A stretch of DNA of 64,000 bases from Epiperipatus broadwayi (GCA_028023455.1 JAQFVV010006546.1:62001-126000); one strand, 5' to 3'. Shown: positions 48,016 to 60,044, counted from the stretch's first letter. The notes: generated by a model not told the origin, from the sequence alone. Program-made: numbers and translations.

Positions 48016-48795
48016 AGATACATGAATGATATCCTTATATGTACTCCCCCTGAAATGATTCATGAAATGTATAGTAAGTTAAAGCAGTTTTCTGAAATCA
48101 AATAGACAATGGAGGAGGAAGATGATCATCACTCTATTAAATATCTCATTCTGAAACAAATAAGACAGATCTATACAACTGATTATTCAATGATTGTCAA
48201 ATCTCTTAGTGCCAGAGGTTATTTACACCCATATTCCAAGATTCCTTTCCAATATAAAATGGTGGGCTTTAAAGCTTTTTTATTTATGAACTTAAAACTT
48301 TGCAAATTTGTAGATGGTGCAAAAAACAATATAGAACGTTATAGGAAAGATTTTATTAAAGTCAGCTATTCTGCTGCCTTCCTTGATAAACAAATAATGA
48401 GGTTTAACTATAAACACAAATTCTATAAGCCACCTAATCTTAAACCATGGATTGACATGCCTTATATTTCTAAAATCCATTCAAAATTAATACCCATCTT
48501 AAACAAAAATTTCAATGTTGGCTTTAGTTACCACTTGTCACTTAACAGACTCATTAATAATTACAAAGATAATATCATTAATGATGATGATACCCTAAAT
48601 TACTAATTTTGTAATGACAAATATTATGGAGAAACTCATGCAAACTTGAAATTGAGAGTTACCCAATATGTTCATTTATATAACAGAGCCAAATCCAATA
48701 GCACTTGTAGCTCAGTATTCATTGACCATGAAAAAACACTGGCTTATCTTTTTAATCTGCCCTTTCTATGGTTACTTGTCTCAAAACCAACAACA
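48016..48795 (+). pseudogene. Penelope-like element: RT end plus GIY-YIG
   Basis: One reading frame covers the end of reverse transcriptase and a GIY-YIG endonuclease, broken by two in-frame stops (near 48103 and 48604). RYMNDILICTPPEM is the RT catalytic box, with YMND in place of YVDD, so one catalytic Asp is lost. FSEIK, then a stop, then TMEEEDDHHSIKYL follows. RGYLHPYSKIPFQYKM (near 48211) is a Penelope-like hallmark. After the second stop comes FCNDKYYGETHANLKLRV, the YIG half of a GIY-YIG nuclease, then SSVFIDHEKTL with the conserved H. Penelope-like elements retrotranspose with this RT and nuclease pair; this copy is 5'-truncated and dead. The 165-codon frame at 48109 is its longest open part. 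Confidence 0.7.
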
Positions 48796-48829
48796 AAAAA
48801 CATAAAATCAGAGAGGTCTGGCATATAAT

Positions 48830-50810
48830 CAACTTCAAAAATGCGATAAATTTAAGAACCAATAGCATTCTCTTTAGCAAACACTGGTCATTTAATTCAA
48901 CAACAGATTTATTGCCTAACTGATTTCCATACATATTCACACATGCAAATATGCAAATTTATTAAAATCAGAGGCTATTTTAATTTATCTGCAAATGGAA
49001 ATACCAATATCCTTGCTAATTTTATTTCATTCATGCTTTGATACAAACACCCCATATTGAAAGTTTGACTTAGCAATCAATAAAATAAAATATATATTTT
49101 TTATATCAAACTTATCAAACCTGTTCACCGTAATATTATTTCATTACTTTATTATATATATGTACACATAAAATTACTAGAAATTGTAGATTGTAGACTA
49201 CAGTATTATATTTAAAATATTTTTTAAAAGATTAAGTCAAAGATAATTCATTAACTGGATGTTTCAGAGTCACAACTTTTAATTTTGTATCAAACATTCC
49301 AACTAAATACAGAGGAGATATAACAATCCAATAATATTACATGCTATATATCCTTAATTGAAAAATATTTCAGCATAATAAGATTTCTCCAATTTCCTAG
49401 TGAAGTTAGAGAAAAATATATTCTACTTTCAGTCTAGAATAATCAGTAATTTATTAATAGTATTATAGAGTAACTGTATTATAAAAATGCCATGTTATGC
49501 AAAGTTGATGTAAATAAAAATATTTTTATAAAAAATGACTTATGAATTTGAAATATTGGCTTAAAACTAGTGGAAACTTTAGACAGGGGTACTTTATTAC
49601 AGTATTGCTGCCAAAAAGTAAACAAGGAAAACAAAACACAGCACTGCGAATTTCACAACCATTTTACATTTCCACATCAATCATTGTAAATGATCTAATG
49701 TATTTTTTACTTTTATTAACTGCGGGTTGTTTGACAAATATCAATATCTGGAGAAGATCAATCTTTTATTTCAATTTTTTTTTTTTTGTAATGACAATTG
49801 GAAAAATATCATTTTTTAAATATATTCAACACTAATACTCATCTCGATAAATATTTAAAATAATATTTCTTTTATTATTTTGTTATATTTTTTTGCAATA
49901 AATATTTATATGTTAATTTATAAATGTTAATTACAAAAAAATAAAAACCCAACCAGAATAGTTTATGGTTCATTCTAAATGAAAACAATAAAAATATATT
50001 GATCTAAAAAGAAAGTAGAATAGATAAATATATCACTCTCAAATAACTTCTGAAGCTGCTCAAGCAACCAGCTCCACTGAGCGTACTGATAAAAATAAAC
50101 AAATTATAGCAGGGAAACTTGCTGAAATTAACTGGAATATGAATATGACGTTTTTGGCATTACCATAGTTAGCAAAGTTGTTGAATATCATTTCAAGCAT
50201 TGCTTAAAATAATTGTGTTTAAAAACTTTTAATTAGTTGTGTTGATATAATAATTATGCAAAATATTGAATAATTGTTTTTTTATTGACATTTTCAACCG
50301 TAAATTTAATTAATATTTTCTGGGGGTGCTGCACCGCCAATTTATGGACCAGAGCTACTGCAATTAAAACATATTAGCTTTCTGTACAAAAGTGAAGTGA
50401 ACGGTATCTTATTTATTATAAGCATTTTGTAAAAGTTGAGTGAAATTAAAATTCTAATCTATTTCTAAAAATCATGTCAACTCGTGTTGGACAGCATAAG
50501 AAAGTATTGACTGATACATCTATTGGATGGAGAGAAATTTATGCTTAAATGCTTTAAGAAATTATCAATTAAAAAGTGTAACTTTAATTTTAAATATAGT
50601 ATTTATTGTTTGAACGTGAGAATCAATTAAATTTTATTAAATCGTTTTGATGAAATAATTGTTTCGTAACTATTTAAAAATAGTTTGTTTTTCTAAGTAA
50701 TTATTTTATTTTGTTGAAATTTATTTGAACAGCGTGTTTTACTCATATTTTTATTCTTAAATATAACTTTCGATTTATTGCTAACAAAAATAAATTTTCA
50801 AAGAAGCATT
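48830..50810. other. Non-coding DNA, possible small fragments
   Basis: A/T-rich. About 50040-50200 is a little less A/T-rich (AAGCTGCTCAAGCAACCAGC), and near 50315 there is a GGGGGTGCTGCACCGCCA block typical of transposon debris. The frame at 49542-49835 has no recognised domain. A short frame at 50475 (MSTRVGQHKK) is also unexplained. Confidence 0.35.
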
Positions 50811-50814
50811 ATTA

Positions 50815-51330
50815 TTATTATTGGATATCTGTCGGAATTCCCATGGCTAAAGCCACACGTGCCAATATGATCAAGTAAAGTAAACTGTAATCCGTCATAT
50901 TCCTGAGAGACTCGGATTATTACTTATCAATTTCAGACAGTAAAGCGTTCTAATATTAATGTGTTTTTATAAATAATGTATTGTCCAAATAATGCAAGGT
51001 GTAGAAAGCTATAGACACATTACGCCTTTGTTTTTATAACTAAGCTGATATGCTCCTTTTCTTGTATTCAATTTTTCCCAGCTGCCGAATGTTTTTCCAA
51101 GCTAGAATAACCATTTCCACTTACTTTTTGTAGAAACCTGTCTGATTATGGTCAAAACTGCATCTCTAATGGGAGATCAAGGAAAAGAAAAAACAACTGC
51201 ACGGTTTTTCGCTCTCAAGAGGTCTTCAAAAGATTACGATTAATATTCAAGATCACCGCTGATCTTTGCGAGATTACCCTTAGCCAGTTCGCCCCGCGCT
51301 AAAATCGATATGACGTCAGGTAAAAGTTTA
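50815..51330. promoter_or_regulatory. GC-richer island with palindromic factor sites
   Basis: Composition is clearly less A/T-rich than in the flanks, with several CpGs. It contains GGAATTCC (50834-50841, kappaB/Dorsal-like), CACGTG (50856-50861, E-box), a perfect 7-bp-stem hairpin AAGATCA-CCGC-TGATCTT (51249-51266) and TGACGTCA (51311-51318, CRE). The chance expectation for GGAATTCC or TGACGTCA in this window is well below one each. It may be a promoter or enhancer, perhaps with a short exon (see 51134-51320). Confidence 0.35.
51134..51320 (+). other. Possible exon inside the GC-richer island
   Basis: A good acceptor (ACTTACTTTTTGTAG) precedes a frame open for 55 codons (51135-51299), with a stop at 51300. 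A strong donor-like CAG|GTAAAAG lies at 51320. The protein would include a basic GRSRKRKNN stretch. A second frame is also open for over 30 codons, so openness is partly due to composition. No family is recognised. It may be a terminal coding exon, a 5' untranslated exon ending at the donor, or chance. Confidence 0.2.
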
Positions 51331-51334
51331 ATGG

Positions 51335-53365
51335 CTAAAAGATGAGACCAATATTTAAATCCATTTAATAAGTAAAGATAATATACATTTATTTAAAGTA
51401 AAAGGCTTATAAATTAAAAACCCTGCGAAAAGTTTTAAAATATAGTTATTTTATACGCACACAAAGTTGCTTGCTCGAGCACGGGCACTTATATGTACTG
51501 TATACAGCAATTAACTCAACTTTTACTTAGTATTTCTATTATTCTTCATTTACAAATAAAATCGACGTTTTTACCTGATAATTAAGTTTTTATTATTATT
51601 TTAAAAATGATTAATATTTCAGTCGGTGTTCTAACTTATTTTCTGCATTTTAATTGGACATTCTACATGCCTATTTAAACTGAATGTAGATATCAAAACT
51701 TGCTTTTGATTATTTTAATAATAGTTCCATATCATATTCGAGTTATAATTACATTTTTTTTATTATTAAAAATATACAAAGTTTATATCCAAAATTAATT
51801 GTTTATTCTTAAATTTACATATGTACGTAAATTAAAAAAAAAAAAAAAAATCTAGAAACTTCATTTTCTTATCCAGATAATTTAAAGCAAATTTATTTTT
51901 AATTTTAGATAAATAGTTTTTAATTATAAGTCATTCAACTGTTGTAAAAAAGTTTTCATTTTGTATTAGCTGTTTTCTTTTTCGTTTTTTTTTTTTTTTG
52001 GGGGGGGGGGGGCAACAGTTCTGTGGAATATATTTTTGTTTTTGTCAAATTTAATTTTTAATAAAACTCTTTTAATATTTAATAGCACTTATATTTAAAA
52101 AAAATAACAAATTGCCCCCCCCCCCCCCGAGTATTTGTTTATATTTCTTTATGGAATTTTTATGTTGAAATAAATTTAGATAAGGCGAACTAAATCGACT
52201 TTAAAGATATTACTAAGTTTTTAATATGGGATGAAAAAAAACGGAAAAATGCAATTTAAAAGAGCTTTTATATGGCCCTATTATTTATCAAGTGTTTAAT
52301 TGTTCTCTCATTTGTTATATGAAGGTTAAACTGAACAATAAATAAGAAATAAAATCTACTTAGAAAATGCTTTATAAGAAGAATTGTCTGAAATAGATTT
52401 TAAAAAAGTATGTTTGATTGCACATGCTATTATAGATGCAACAGACAAATTTGACTTGAAGAGTAATATTGGATATTTTTGTATTAATAGCTGAACAAAA
52501 AATTTATTCTTATTGGATTGACATATTGAAACTATGAAATAAATTTGTATAGTTTTGGGATGTATAAAAAGTTAGACTAATTATGTAAAAACTAAGTTTT
52601 TTCTATTTGATAGTGTTATATTGAATGTAGTAATGTCTTTAAATAAAAAAAAGTTCTATGTTTTAAATTTGGCATCAAGAAAGCCAAACCCCCCAGTTAC
52701 CTTACTTTAAACAAACAATTATGATAGTGTGTTTTTTTTTTGCATTATATCATTTTTTGAAATTATGAGGGTCAGTTTGTGATGTGTAAAAAGTTCATGA
52801 GCACTCCAAAATTGCAGTGACTATTCTATTTATTTATTTATTTTTGGCATAAGAATTACATAATGGAGTTTAGCTTCAAGTATTTCTAGAATACTAAAAC
52901 CGAGGATATGGAAAAAATAAACTTAGATAGAATTGTTAGGAGCTTTTTTTGCTAATTTAAGGTAAGAAACTTGTAATAGTTTAATATTTGTCTAATTTTT
53001 GGAGTATTAAAAATAGAATGGAAACTTCTTTAGAGATTTATCGTAACACAAATTAATATGTATACTGATAATTTTAAGAATAAAAATAAATACATCCATT
53101 TTATAGATTTTAACTTTTTAATGTGTGAATTAATATATGTATTTTAAATTTGGTGTAATTTATTTATATATCAAAAAGTAAAACAGTGAGAGAATAATCT
53201 AGTTAAATTTCTTTATTATTTATAAATCAGGGCATCCATGTTTTGGACGCAAATTTCTGATGAAAAACCAATTTATCAAAAGCAAATGTGAAGCAATTCA
53301 GATAATATATTAATTTATAAGATTTGATAGTTTTTATATATGAACATAATTTATAAAATAATAGA
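51335..53365. other. Non-coding DNA with paired G/C runs
   Basis: A/T-rich. A run of 13 G (52000-52012) and a run of 14 C (52115-52128) face each other about 100 bp apart. No gene is seen. Confidence 0.5.
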
Positions 53366-53369
53366 ATAG

Positions 53370-53445
53370 TATGATATAGAGTGGTGAGTGGTGGGTCATG
53401 TGAAAGTCTGTGCTCATATACCGTATATATTATATAACATGATGT
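53370..53445 (+). repeat. SINE-B copy 3 (decayed)
   Basis: GTGGTGGGTCATGTGAAAGT followed by CTGTGCTCATATACCGTATATATTAT aligns with the SINE-B copies near 6650 and 16620. The B-box has decayed to GTGCTCATATACC. Confidence 0.5.
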
Positions 53446-53449
53446 ACAA

Positions 53450-56030
53450 AAACTAAATTTATTTTTGAATATATTTTGATATAAATATATTTTAAAAATA
53501 AAATAATATATATTTTAAAAAATTGGACTTTTGAATCTATTATTGCTTTTTGAGATCAAGTCTATTAGTTGATCTGTGGTCACTATATTTCTTTGTTGTG
53601 GAATTTATTGTAACAGTTAAATAGCAAGGGTGAAATAATATGTGTTATTATAAGAAAGTAATAAACATTATTTCAATTTCTGAATTCTAATAAATATAAT
53701 TTTACTATATATTGAGACAATTTCATGAAACAAAATACAGTGAATGTGTAACCTTGATAATGCATATGTATCTTGATAATGTGTATGTAACCTTGATAAT
53801 GTGTATATGCATATATATGTTTAAAGCTTAAATGAAAAAAATAAGCACATACAAAAGTTAATCCAATGAATGTTGAAATAAAGTCAAGGATGACATAAAC
53901 ATACCAGTAGCATTTTAAAGCACTTTCTAATTGTGTTGTGGTTGCCTTTGATTTATCTTCACTCTTTTGCAGATATCTGTAGCATTTATTTCACAGCAGA
54001 AACTGGTAATAAAATGTATATTGATTTATTTGTTTAAAAAAATTAAAGATATCAATATTATTCTGAGAACCTAATATAAACAAGACAACAACAGTGCTGA
54101 TTGGCAAATTCTTTATTCTCAGGCTTCAAAAATGCTTGTGAGAATACTTGCAAGTATTTTTATGCTATTTTGAAAAAAAAAAAAGCATACATTTTTGATA
54201 ATTATTTACAGAGTTATGATTAGTTTTGCAAAATATTTTACAAATATTTATTTTATGACAAATATATAATTAAATTCAGATATTATTTAAACTATTAAAT
54301 CTGAAACAAGACAAGTCAAATTTTTTTTAATAACTTTAAACAGTGAGTTATGATTACATGATGAAGAAATGTCTCTTTATGATTATAGCTTTTACATTTT
54401 TGTGATATCTTAATAATTGTGAATACAATTTCAATGCTTAAAAAGAATTTCATTGCTTTACGATGTCTTAATTCTTTAACTGAGAACACTTCCTTTGATT
54501 TGTCTTAGAGATAATTTGAGTAATTATCCTACATTTGATTTTGGTGTTAAATCTTTATTTTATGTTAGGATTCAATAAATTAGATTTAATTTGTTAGAAA
54601 TATAAGTTTATAAATGAAAAACATACTAAAAATCATATTTGAGCTTTGAAAGTATAGAACAAACAATAAAAACAAATACATATTGAGAATAATAACATTT
54701 ACAGTAAAGCCAATAAAAACAATACATTAATGAAATTTTCTTTTTTCATTGAACTTTATTTCTAAAGCTCAAATGAATTATATTGCTAAATCTTTTTAAA
54801 CTAATTATAAATTGTTTTAAAATTTAAAATGACATTCATAATTATTAAAATATTAAAAATTACTATTACTATGAACTTCTGGAACTTCTTAATGTATTCC
54901 AATCTAGTAGCTAACAAGTTGCTCATTTTGACATGTGTTGAGTATTACATTGATGTTATGATTAGTATGGCTTTTTTCATTACTTTATGGCTATCTATAA
55001 TATTCTCTTCTTATTGTATGTAACCTCCCTTGTAGAAATCATTTAAAAATTATTAGTTTAAAAATGTAAAGATGTCAATATTAGATAGACTTTTAGAGAA
55101 TTAAAATATATAATTTGCATATGAAAGAAACCAGATCTACTCCATTTGTTTAATAGAAATGACAATTTCTGATTTGTGAATTGTTTGGCTCAAAAGCAAA
55201 TATTTGAATATTAAGTTTTGAAAAGAAAAATTATAATTTTTGGTAATTTGTTTACATATGTAAGGTTATTTATGCAATATTTTTTATAAAATACTTATTT
55301 TAAACCAAAAACCTATGTGGCTTCAATTATATTTTATGTAAAAATATTTATTTTTAATATGACAGATTAAAAAAAGTTCATTACAGCTAAGCGGAAACAG
55401 TTTTTACTGGCTAATAAGAATAGCTTTTATAATATAGGTAAAGAAAATTTTCTTAAAATTTTAAAAATAATATATTTAATTATTAATTTGAAGATATATG
55501 TATTTTTTAATGATGTCTAATCTAAAATTATTTTGAATTTTATAAATGGAATTCAAATAAGAAATATTTTATTCTACTAGCTTTTTGAATAGATTGAATT
55601 ATGTCCAATATGCAAGGCACAGTTTGTTTTAGTTAATACCTCATTTAGAATTTATTTTCCTATTTTGCAAAGCACAAATATTAACTTTTAGAATAACTCT
55701 AACACTTGAAAGCTTACATTTATAATAAATAATGTAAAGAAGGTTTAATTGTAAAATAAAATTTTGCAATTATGGTGTTCCACTAGGCTCTTTCAAATAA
55801 AAAGGATGAATTTGTTTTTCAAAGAATTGAAAATGTATACAATTTTTTATCCACTTTTTAGATTATGAAAGGGTGTTTACAAATGATCTTGAAACTCATG
55901 AACAAAGAATCTCTCAATCAGTGAAGCTGTTGGCTTATTTGTAGTATTTCCTCTGTAGAATGCTGACATTTTTAGATTTTTTTTTGAACTAATAAAAATC
56001 AATATATATAATAAATATATGAACTAACTA
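53450..56030. other. Non-coding DNA, nothing recognised
   Basis: A/T-rich. A short tandem ACCTTGATAATG(C/T)(G/A)TAT repeat occurs near 53751-53805. No gene is supported; the 64-codon frame at 54829-55023 looks like chance. Confidence 0.4.
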
Positions 56031-56039
56031 AAGAAAAAA

Positions 56040-56245
56040 TAAAAACATGTAAAAACACAGAATTACTTCTCTATAAAACTGCTTTAATATTTCAACCAGC
56101 AGATTGGTTTTCATCAGAAAGCAAAATGACTATTTCCCGAATTTAAGCACTAAAATATTACAGACAGTTACGTATCAGATAACAAAACTAATTCCTATAG
56201 GCTAAAAATCTTTAAAAGCTTTGTTTATATATATATATTTACAAA
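56040..56245 (-). repeat. Hammerhead-like repeat, copy 1 (- strand)
   Basis: This is an inverted copy of 60045-60245; the two agree for about 205 bp with small differences. On the - strand TAATAT (56160-56155) could pair with ATATTA (56090-56085). Between them lie CTGATGA (56117-56111), a hairpin AACCA-loop-TGGTT and GAAA. These are the conserved parts of a hammerhead ribozyme. Stem I is short and mismatched. Penelope-like elements are known to carry hammerheads of this CTGATGA...GAAA type. Confidence 0.6.
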
Positions 56246-56249
56246 AATT

Positions 56250-56982
56250 TATATAAAAAATACTAAAAAAATTCTTTCACAAAAAACTTATTTAAAAAAA
56301 CTAAAACCATACATACAATATTATTATATATTAAAATATATCAAAAAACAATAAAAATATATTATTATATATGTACACACCAAAAAAACTGTATATATAT
56401 ATTACTATATACATATATAATATTTAAACAGCATTAAACTGTTGCACATGCGCTTTGGATTTTAAATATAAAATGAATGTGCAACAGTTTAATGCTGTTT
56501 AAATATTATAGTTTATAAAAAACATCATGTTATATAAAATAATTGACTTATTTATATACATATATATTTTTTATATTTATTCCACTTTGTGCTAGTCCAC
56601 CTATAAAATAATTATCTAGGAAACAAAAAAACAAATCTCTAGGAAACCAGGTAATTCAGGTAATTATTTTATAGATGGACTAGCATGAAGTGGAATAAAT
56701 ATAAAAAATATAGCGTAAGCATGTGTTTTAAAGACCTACAGAGGTCCCTAGTGACGATTTTTTCAGACGCTCATTGCTAAGGTTTATAGCCTTGTTAAAA
56801 CTATTACTAAAATACATATAGTAGAATATATATATATATACAGTTTTTTTGGTGTGTACATATATAATAGTATATTTTTATTGTTTTTTTGGATATATTT
56901 TAATATATAATAATAATGTATGTATGATTTTAGTTTAAGTTTTTTGTGAAAGAATTTTTTTAGTATTTTTTATACAAAGTTT

Positions 56983-56985
<3 letters not shown>
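56250..56985. repeat. Nested inverted repeats with three hairpins
   Basis: Outer arms (TTCTTTCACAAAAAACTTAT near 56270; AGTTTTTTGTGAAAGAATTT near 56938) continue through TATGTACACACCAAAAAAAC and its complement. Inside are a hairpin at 56419-56507 (TTTAAACAGCATTAAACTGT and its complement) and another at 56565-56710 (TTCCACTTTGTGCTAGTCCA and its near-complement). One foldback appears to have received others. No coding content. Confidence 0.75.
56705..56815 (+). repeat. R125 structured repeat, copy 3
   Basis: AGCGTAAGCATGTG, AAAGACCTACAGAGGTCCCTA and AGGTTTATAGCCTTGTTAAA align with copies 1 and 2. It is the most diverged copy and lacks the TTTAAATAAATTTATAA tail. It lies inside the larger inverted repeat, next to a hairpin. 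Confidence 0.6.
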
Positions 56986-57019
<34 letters not shown>

Positions 57020-57119
57020 TTTGTATATATATGCTCTATATATATTGATTAGATACCAACCAGTAACCACCTATACATTCACAATAAAGATATTAGGTGG
57101 TTACTGGTTGGTATCTAAT
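56982..57119. repeat. (TA)n tract and a 68-bp hairpin
   Basis: The (TA)n tract runs to about 57020. TAGATACCAACCAGTAACCA (57050 on) and its complement TGGTTACTGGTTGGTATCTA (to 57117) are exact arms around a short loop. Confidence 0.85.
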
Positions 57120-57567
57120 TACATCATTATCCCATTTAGCTTTAAGCACTATTTCACTTATATATTGTAACCGGACATGTACAACCTCTTTATTACCTCC
57201 GTTGTAACAATTTCCTGATGAGCATGTTGCAGGAAGGAACTATCAATTGGCATTCCCCAACACAGATGTTACCCACCCTACAACAATATTTCCCACTTAT
57301 CAGAGGATGTAGCACCATAGAGACTGGAAGCATCTAGACATTTCTGTGTTTGGTTTTCCAAACGGTGCCACTAGAGTTTCATCTCACTACAACCTGACTT
57401 ACCTAGGTCTAGTTATGCCAGACATAGCTCAAGAGGCATGAGATTCTCATGAACAAATGCAATGAATGATAAGTGATGCAAAAACAATAGAACTGAACAA
57501 CTGGATAACTAAAATTAATTTTAAGTAACAACAATTTTATTTAACAACAGGTTTAATTAAATGTCCA

Positions 57568-58025
57568 TCAAATAAAATATTTCATTGACAGTCCCTTGTA
57601 TCTCTTCAGCCTACTTCCAATAACATTTTAATATGAATTAAAGAATGTAATTTGTTGGGAGTATAATAAAGTTATTCTTTCAATAGTTCTTTAACAATTT
57701 ACATCTTTAGTTATTTAATTAATTCACAGAGAGGAGTGCAATATATGAAGACAACAGAGATAATAATGAAGACAACTGATAATATTTAATTCAGAGTTCC
57801 ACTTAATTCAAATATTTCATTTATGGTCCATTGTGTTTCTTTGGTATACTTCCAATAATAGCACTTAAAGGATGTAATTTGTTGTATAATAAAGTCTTTC
57901 TTTCAATAGTTCTTTAACAATTTACATCTTTAGTTATTTAATTAATTGACAGAGAGGAGTGCAATATATGATGACAACAGAGAGAATAATGAAGACAACT
58001 GATAGTATTTAATTCAGAGTTTCAC
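57568..58025. repeat. Tandem duplication, ~222-bp period, two copies
   Basis: AGTTCTTTAACAATTTACAT recurs 222 bp apart (about 57686 and 57908). The shared segment also includes TTAATTAATTCACAGAGAGG/TTAATTAATTGACAGAGAGG and AATAATGAAGACAACTGATA. The identity is high. Confidence 0.85.
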
Positions 58026-58184
58026 TTCATTCTGATTGGTAGTCTTTTAGGTAGTTGTCACATGTAATGTGGCTTAAATTACTCATGTATGAAGATATTC
58101 TTTACAGACAAGAGCATTTCTATTATTCCAGTTAATTTTAAGTTAGTTAAAGCATAATAAATATATTTCTATTCATGGTTATCC

Positions 58185-58310
58185 AAATCCAGGTTTGAAT
58201 CCATACTATAAGCACATTTATCCTAGGTTCATTGGTTATCCATTTCAGGGTTTGAATTGGTCGATATAAGCACATTTATATCCATTGGTTATTCAGGTAA
58301 CCTATAAGTG
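58185..58310. repeat. Short tandem repeat, ~60-bp unit
   Basis: TTTGAATCCATACTATAAGC and TTTGAATTGGTCGATATAAG, each followed by ACATTTATC(C) and a CATTGGTTAT block, form two imperfect units. Confidence 0.6.
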
Positions 58311-59317
58311 TATGTATTTCCATCTGTCCAGATGTCAATTCATCTTGCAAATTCATTTATTTGGTATTTCCGAGTTCATAAGACATATATATATATATAA
58401 CATATATGTGTCAATAACTCCAGGTATATCATTGTACATTTAACCGTGACACATTGTTTTGGTATTCTTATTTCTCAACTCATATATATAACATGTTTTA
58501 ATTCTGTGTTTATATTACTTTTCTCAGAGTTTTCAAATAATAAATAAAATCTTTTTAAAAACAAAAAAAATGATTTTCTTAATCTTTCAACTTATTTAAG
58601 TATGTGGTTCATTATATGCATATAACCATTAACTTTTATTGACGTACTAATTCATATTTAAATGTTTGAATTTATTTATAATATAGTATAAATTTACTAA
58701 AAACATTCATTTTGTATAAATACATTTATTTTGATATTTTCTAATTTTATCTGGATTATAAACACGTTATTATAATTTAGTTAATTATAGTTATGTGTAA
58801 TATTCATATACAATCAATATGCATGTAAGCATTTGTAATTTTTATTTAGTTATTCTAATATATAGCATAAATATTGATGTTTGGTCTGCCACAGATGTAT
58901 GTTTCTAGATATAAGTTGATCAGCAGTTTCATTTATAATTTATCACTAATAAAATGTATTTTCACATAGCTACATTTATTCATAATTTTCTTTAAGAAAG
59001 ACATTTTGTTTTGTCTTTTCTAACACATATAAGTATTGAATATTTTATAAAATCATTACCTGCATTTTATCCAGTTTGTTCCTTCATATCCATGATGCAA
59101 CTGCATTCAAAAAGGGGTCATTGTATTTAAGCTGAATGGTATTATTTACTTTCCATGATGTTCACCCAGGCAAATCTTGGAGAACCATGGCTTTGGATGA
59201 AGAGAGGAAGCTGTTACCAATTAGCCTTCCATCGTTAAGATTTTATTTTTTTTATCATCAACAGTGGCTGTAAATGTTGTATTCCAAGATGATGAAAATC
59301 AGTTCTTTAACTGCACT

Positions 59318-59466
59318 TAAAATCTTTTTAAAAAAGATCCTTTTAAAATCTTTTTTAAAATCTTTTTTTTAAAATCTACTTTAAAAATCTTTTTTTAAAA
59401 AATCTTCTTTAAAAATCTTTTTTTAAAAAAACCTTCTTCAAAAATCTTTTTTTTAAAAAATCTGCT
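59318..59466. repeat. AAAATCTTTTTT minisatellite
   Basis: Seven or more imperfect units of AAAATCTTTTTTTAAAA, with TTCTTT variants. Confidence 0.85.
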
Positions 59467-59669
59467 CTGAACTTCCAACTCAACTATTTATACTCCGATC
59501 TCTGGATTGATTAAGCAGCACTGCCCACTGTATCTGATTTGTTATACAGCTCTCATTTAAGCCTGAGTGCCTTTCTCTTCTTAAGGATTGGATACCACTT
59601 TTCAGACCAGATAAGGGATCACAAGGATTAAGCCATGTTTTCCAATTTGATAATTTTGCCTCAAGCGAA

Positions 59670-60040
59670 TATTATACTTTGCATGACAACATCATTTCAA
59701 AAATTAAAATGTACTATTTTAATAAATGCCAGCTTTTATTTATATCGTAATTTAAAATTATAAAATCAATAATGATTTTTTTTCTTAGATTGATGAATCT
59801 TAATAAAGAAAGATTTGTACCTTTTTTTAATTGCAGATTTAAACGTATTTGTTGTCTTTTTTTTCTTTTTAATTTGACCAAATTATTCTTCTTTTTTTAT
59901 TGCTGTCAATTTTCATGATTCCTTTGTTTCTTTAAATTTTTAGTTTTCCTAAACCATTATTAAGTCTTTTCTTTTTAACAACAAATCATGCTGCCTTTTT
60001 AAATGGGGGGGGGATCTTTTGAATACATATGTGGAACAGT
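59670..60040. other. Non-coding DNA with G-run
   Basis: T-rich sequence, and a run of 9 or more G near 60006. No gene. Confidence 0.45.
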
Positions 60041-60044
60041 ATAT

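Larger units (their letters stand above)
57170..59660. repeat. Unclassified, possibly solo-LTR-like region
   Basis: The stretch is less A/T-rich at both ends (57170-57470 and 59480-59650). It begins TGTAACCGGACATG and contains features reminiscent of the long LTRs at 32-38 kb: a GAGATTCTCATGAACAAATGC-like segment, a TGGAGAA...GATG block near 59175, and an AACTCAACTATTTATACTCC block near 59480. No matching second copy exists in the window and no end was confirmed. The identification is tentative. Confidence 0.3.

Noticed and set aside
49542-49835. 97-codon + strand frame
   Set aside because: Unlike any family I know, ends in a hydrophobic T-run-derived stretch and has no start or splice context.
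53256-53285. Hammerhead motif at CTGATGAAAAACCAATTTAT
   Set aside because: It lacks the second stem II strand and GAAA. It may be remote debris of the repeat, but it cannot be supported.
57212-57245. Hammerhead motif at CTGATGAGCATGTTGCAGGA
   Set aside because: CTGATGAG is present, but no stem II hairpin is followed by GAAA at the right distance; only GGAAC is found.
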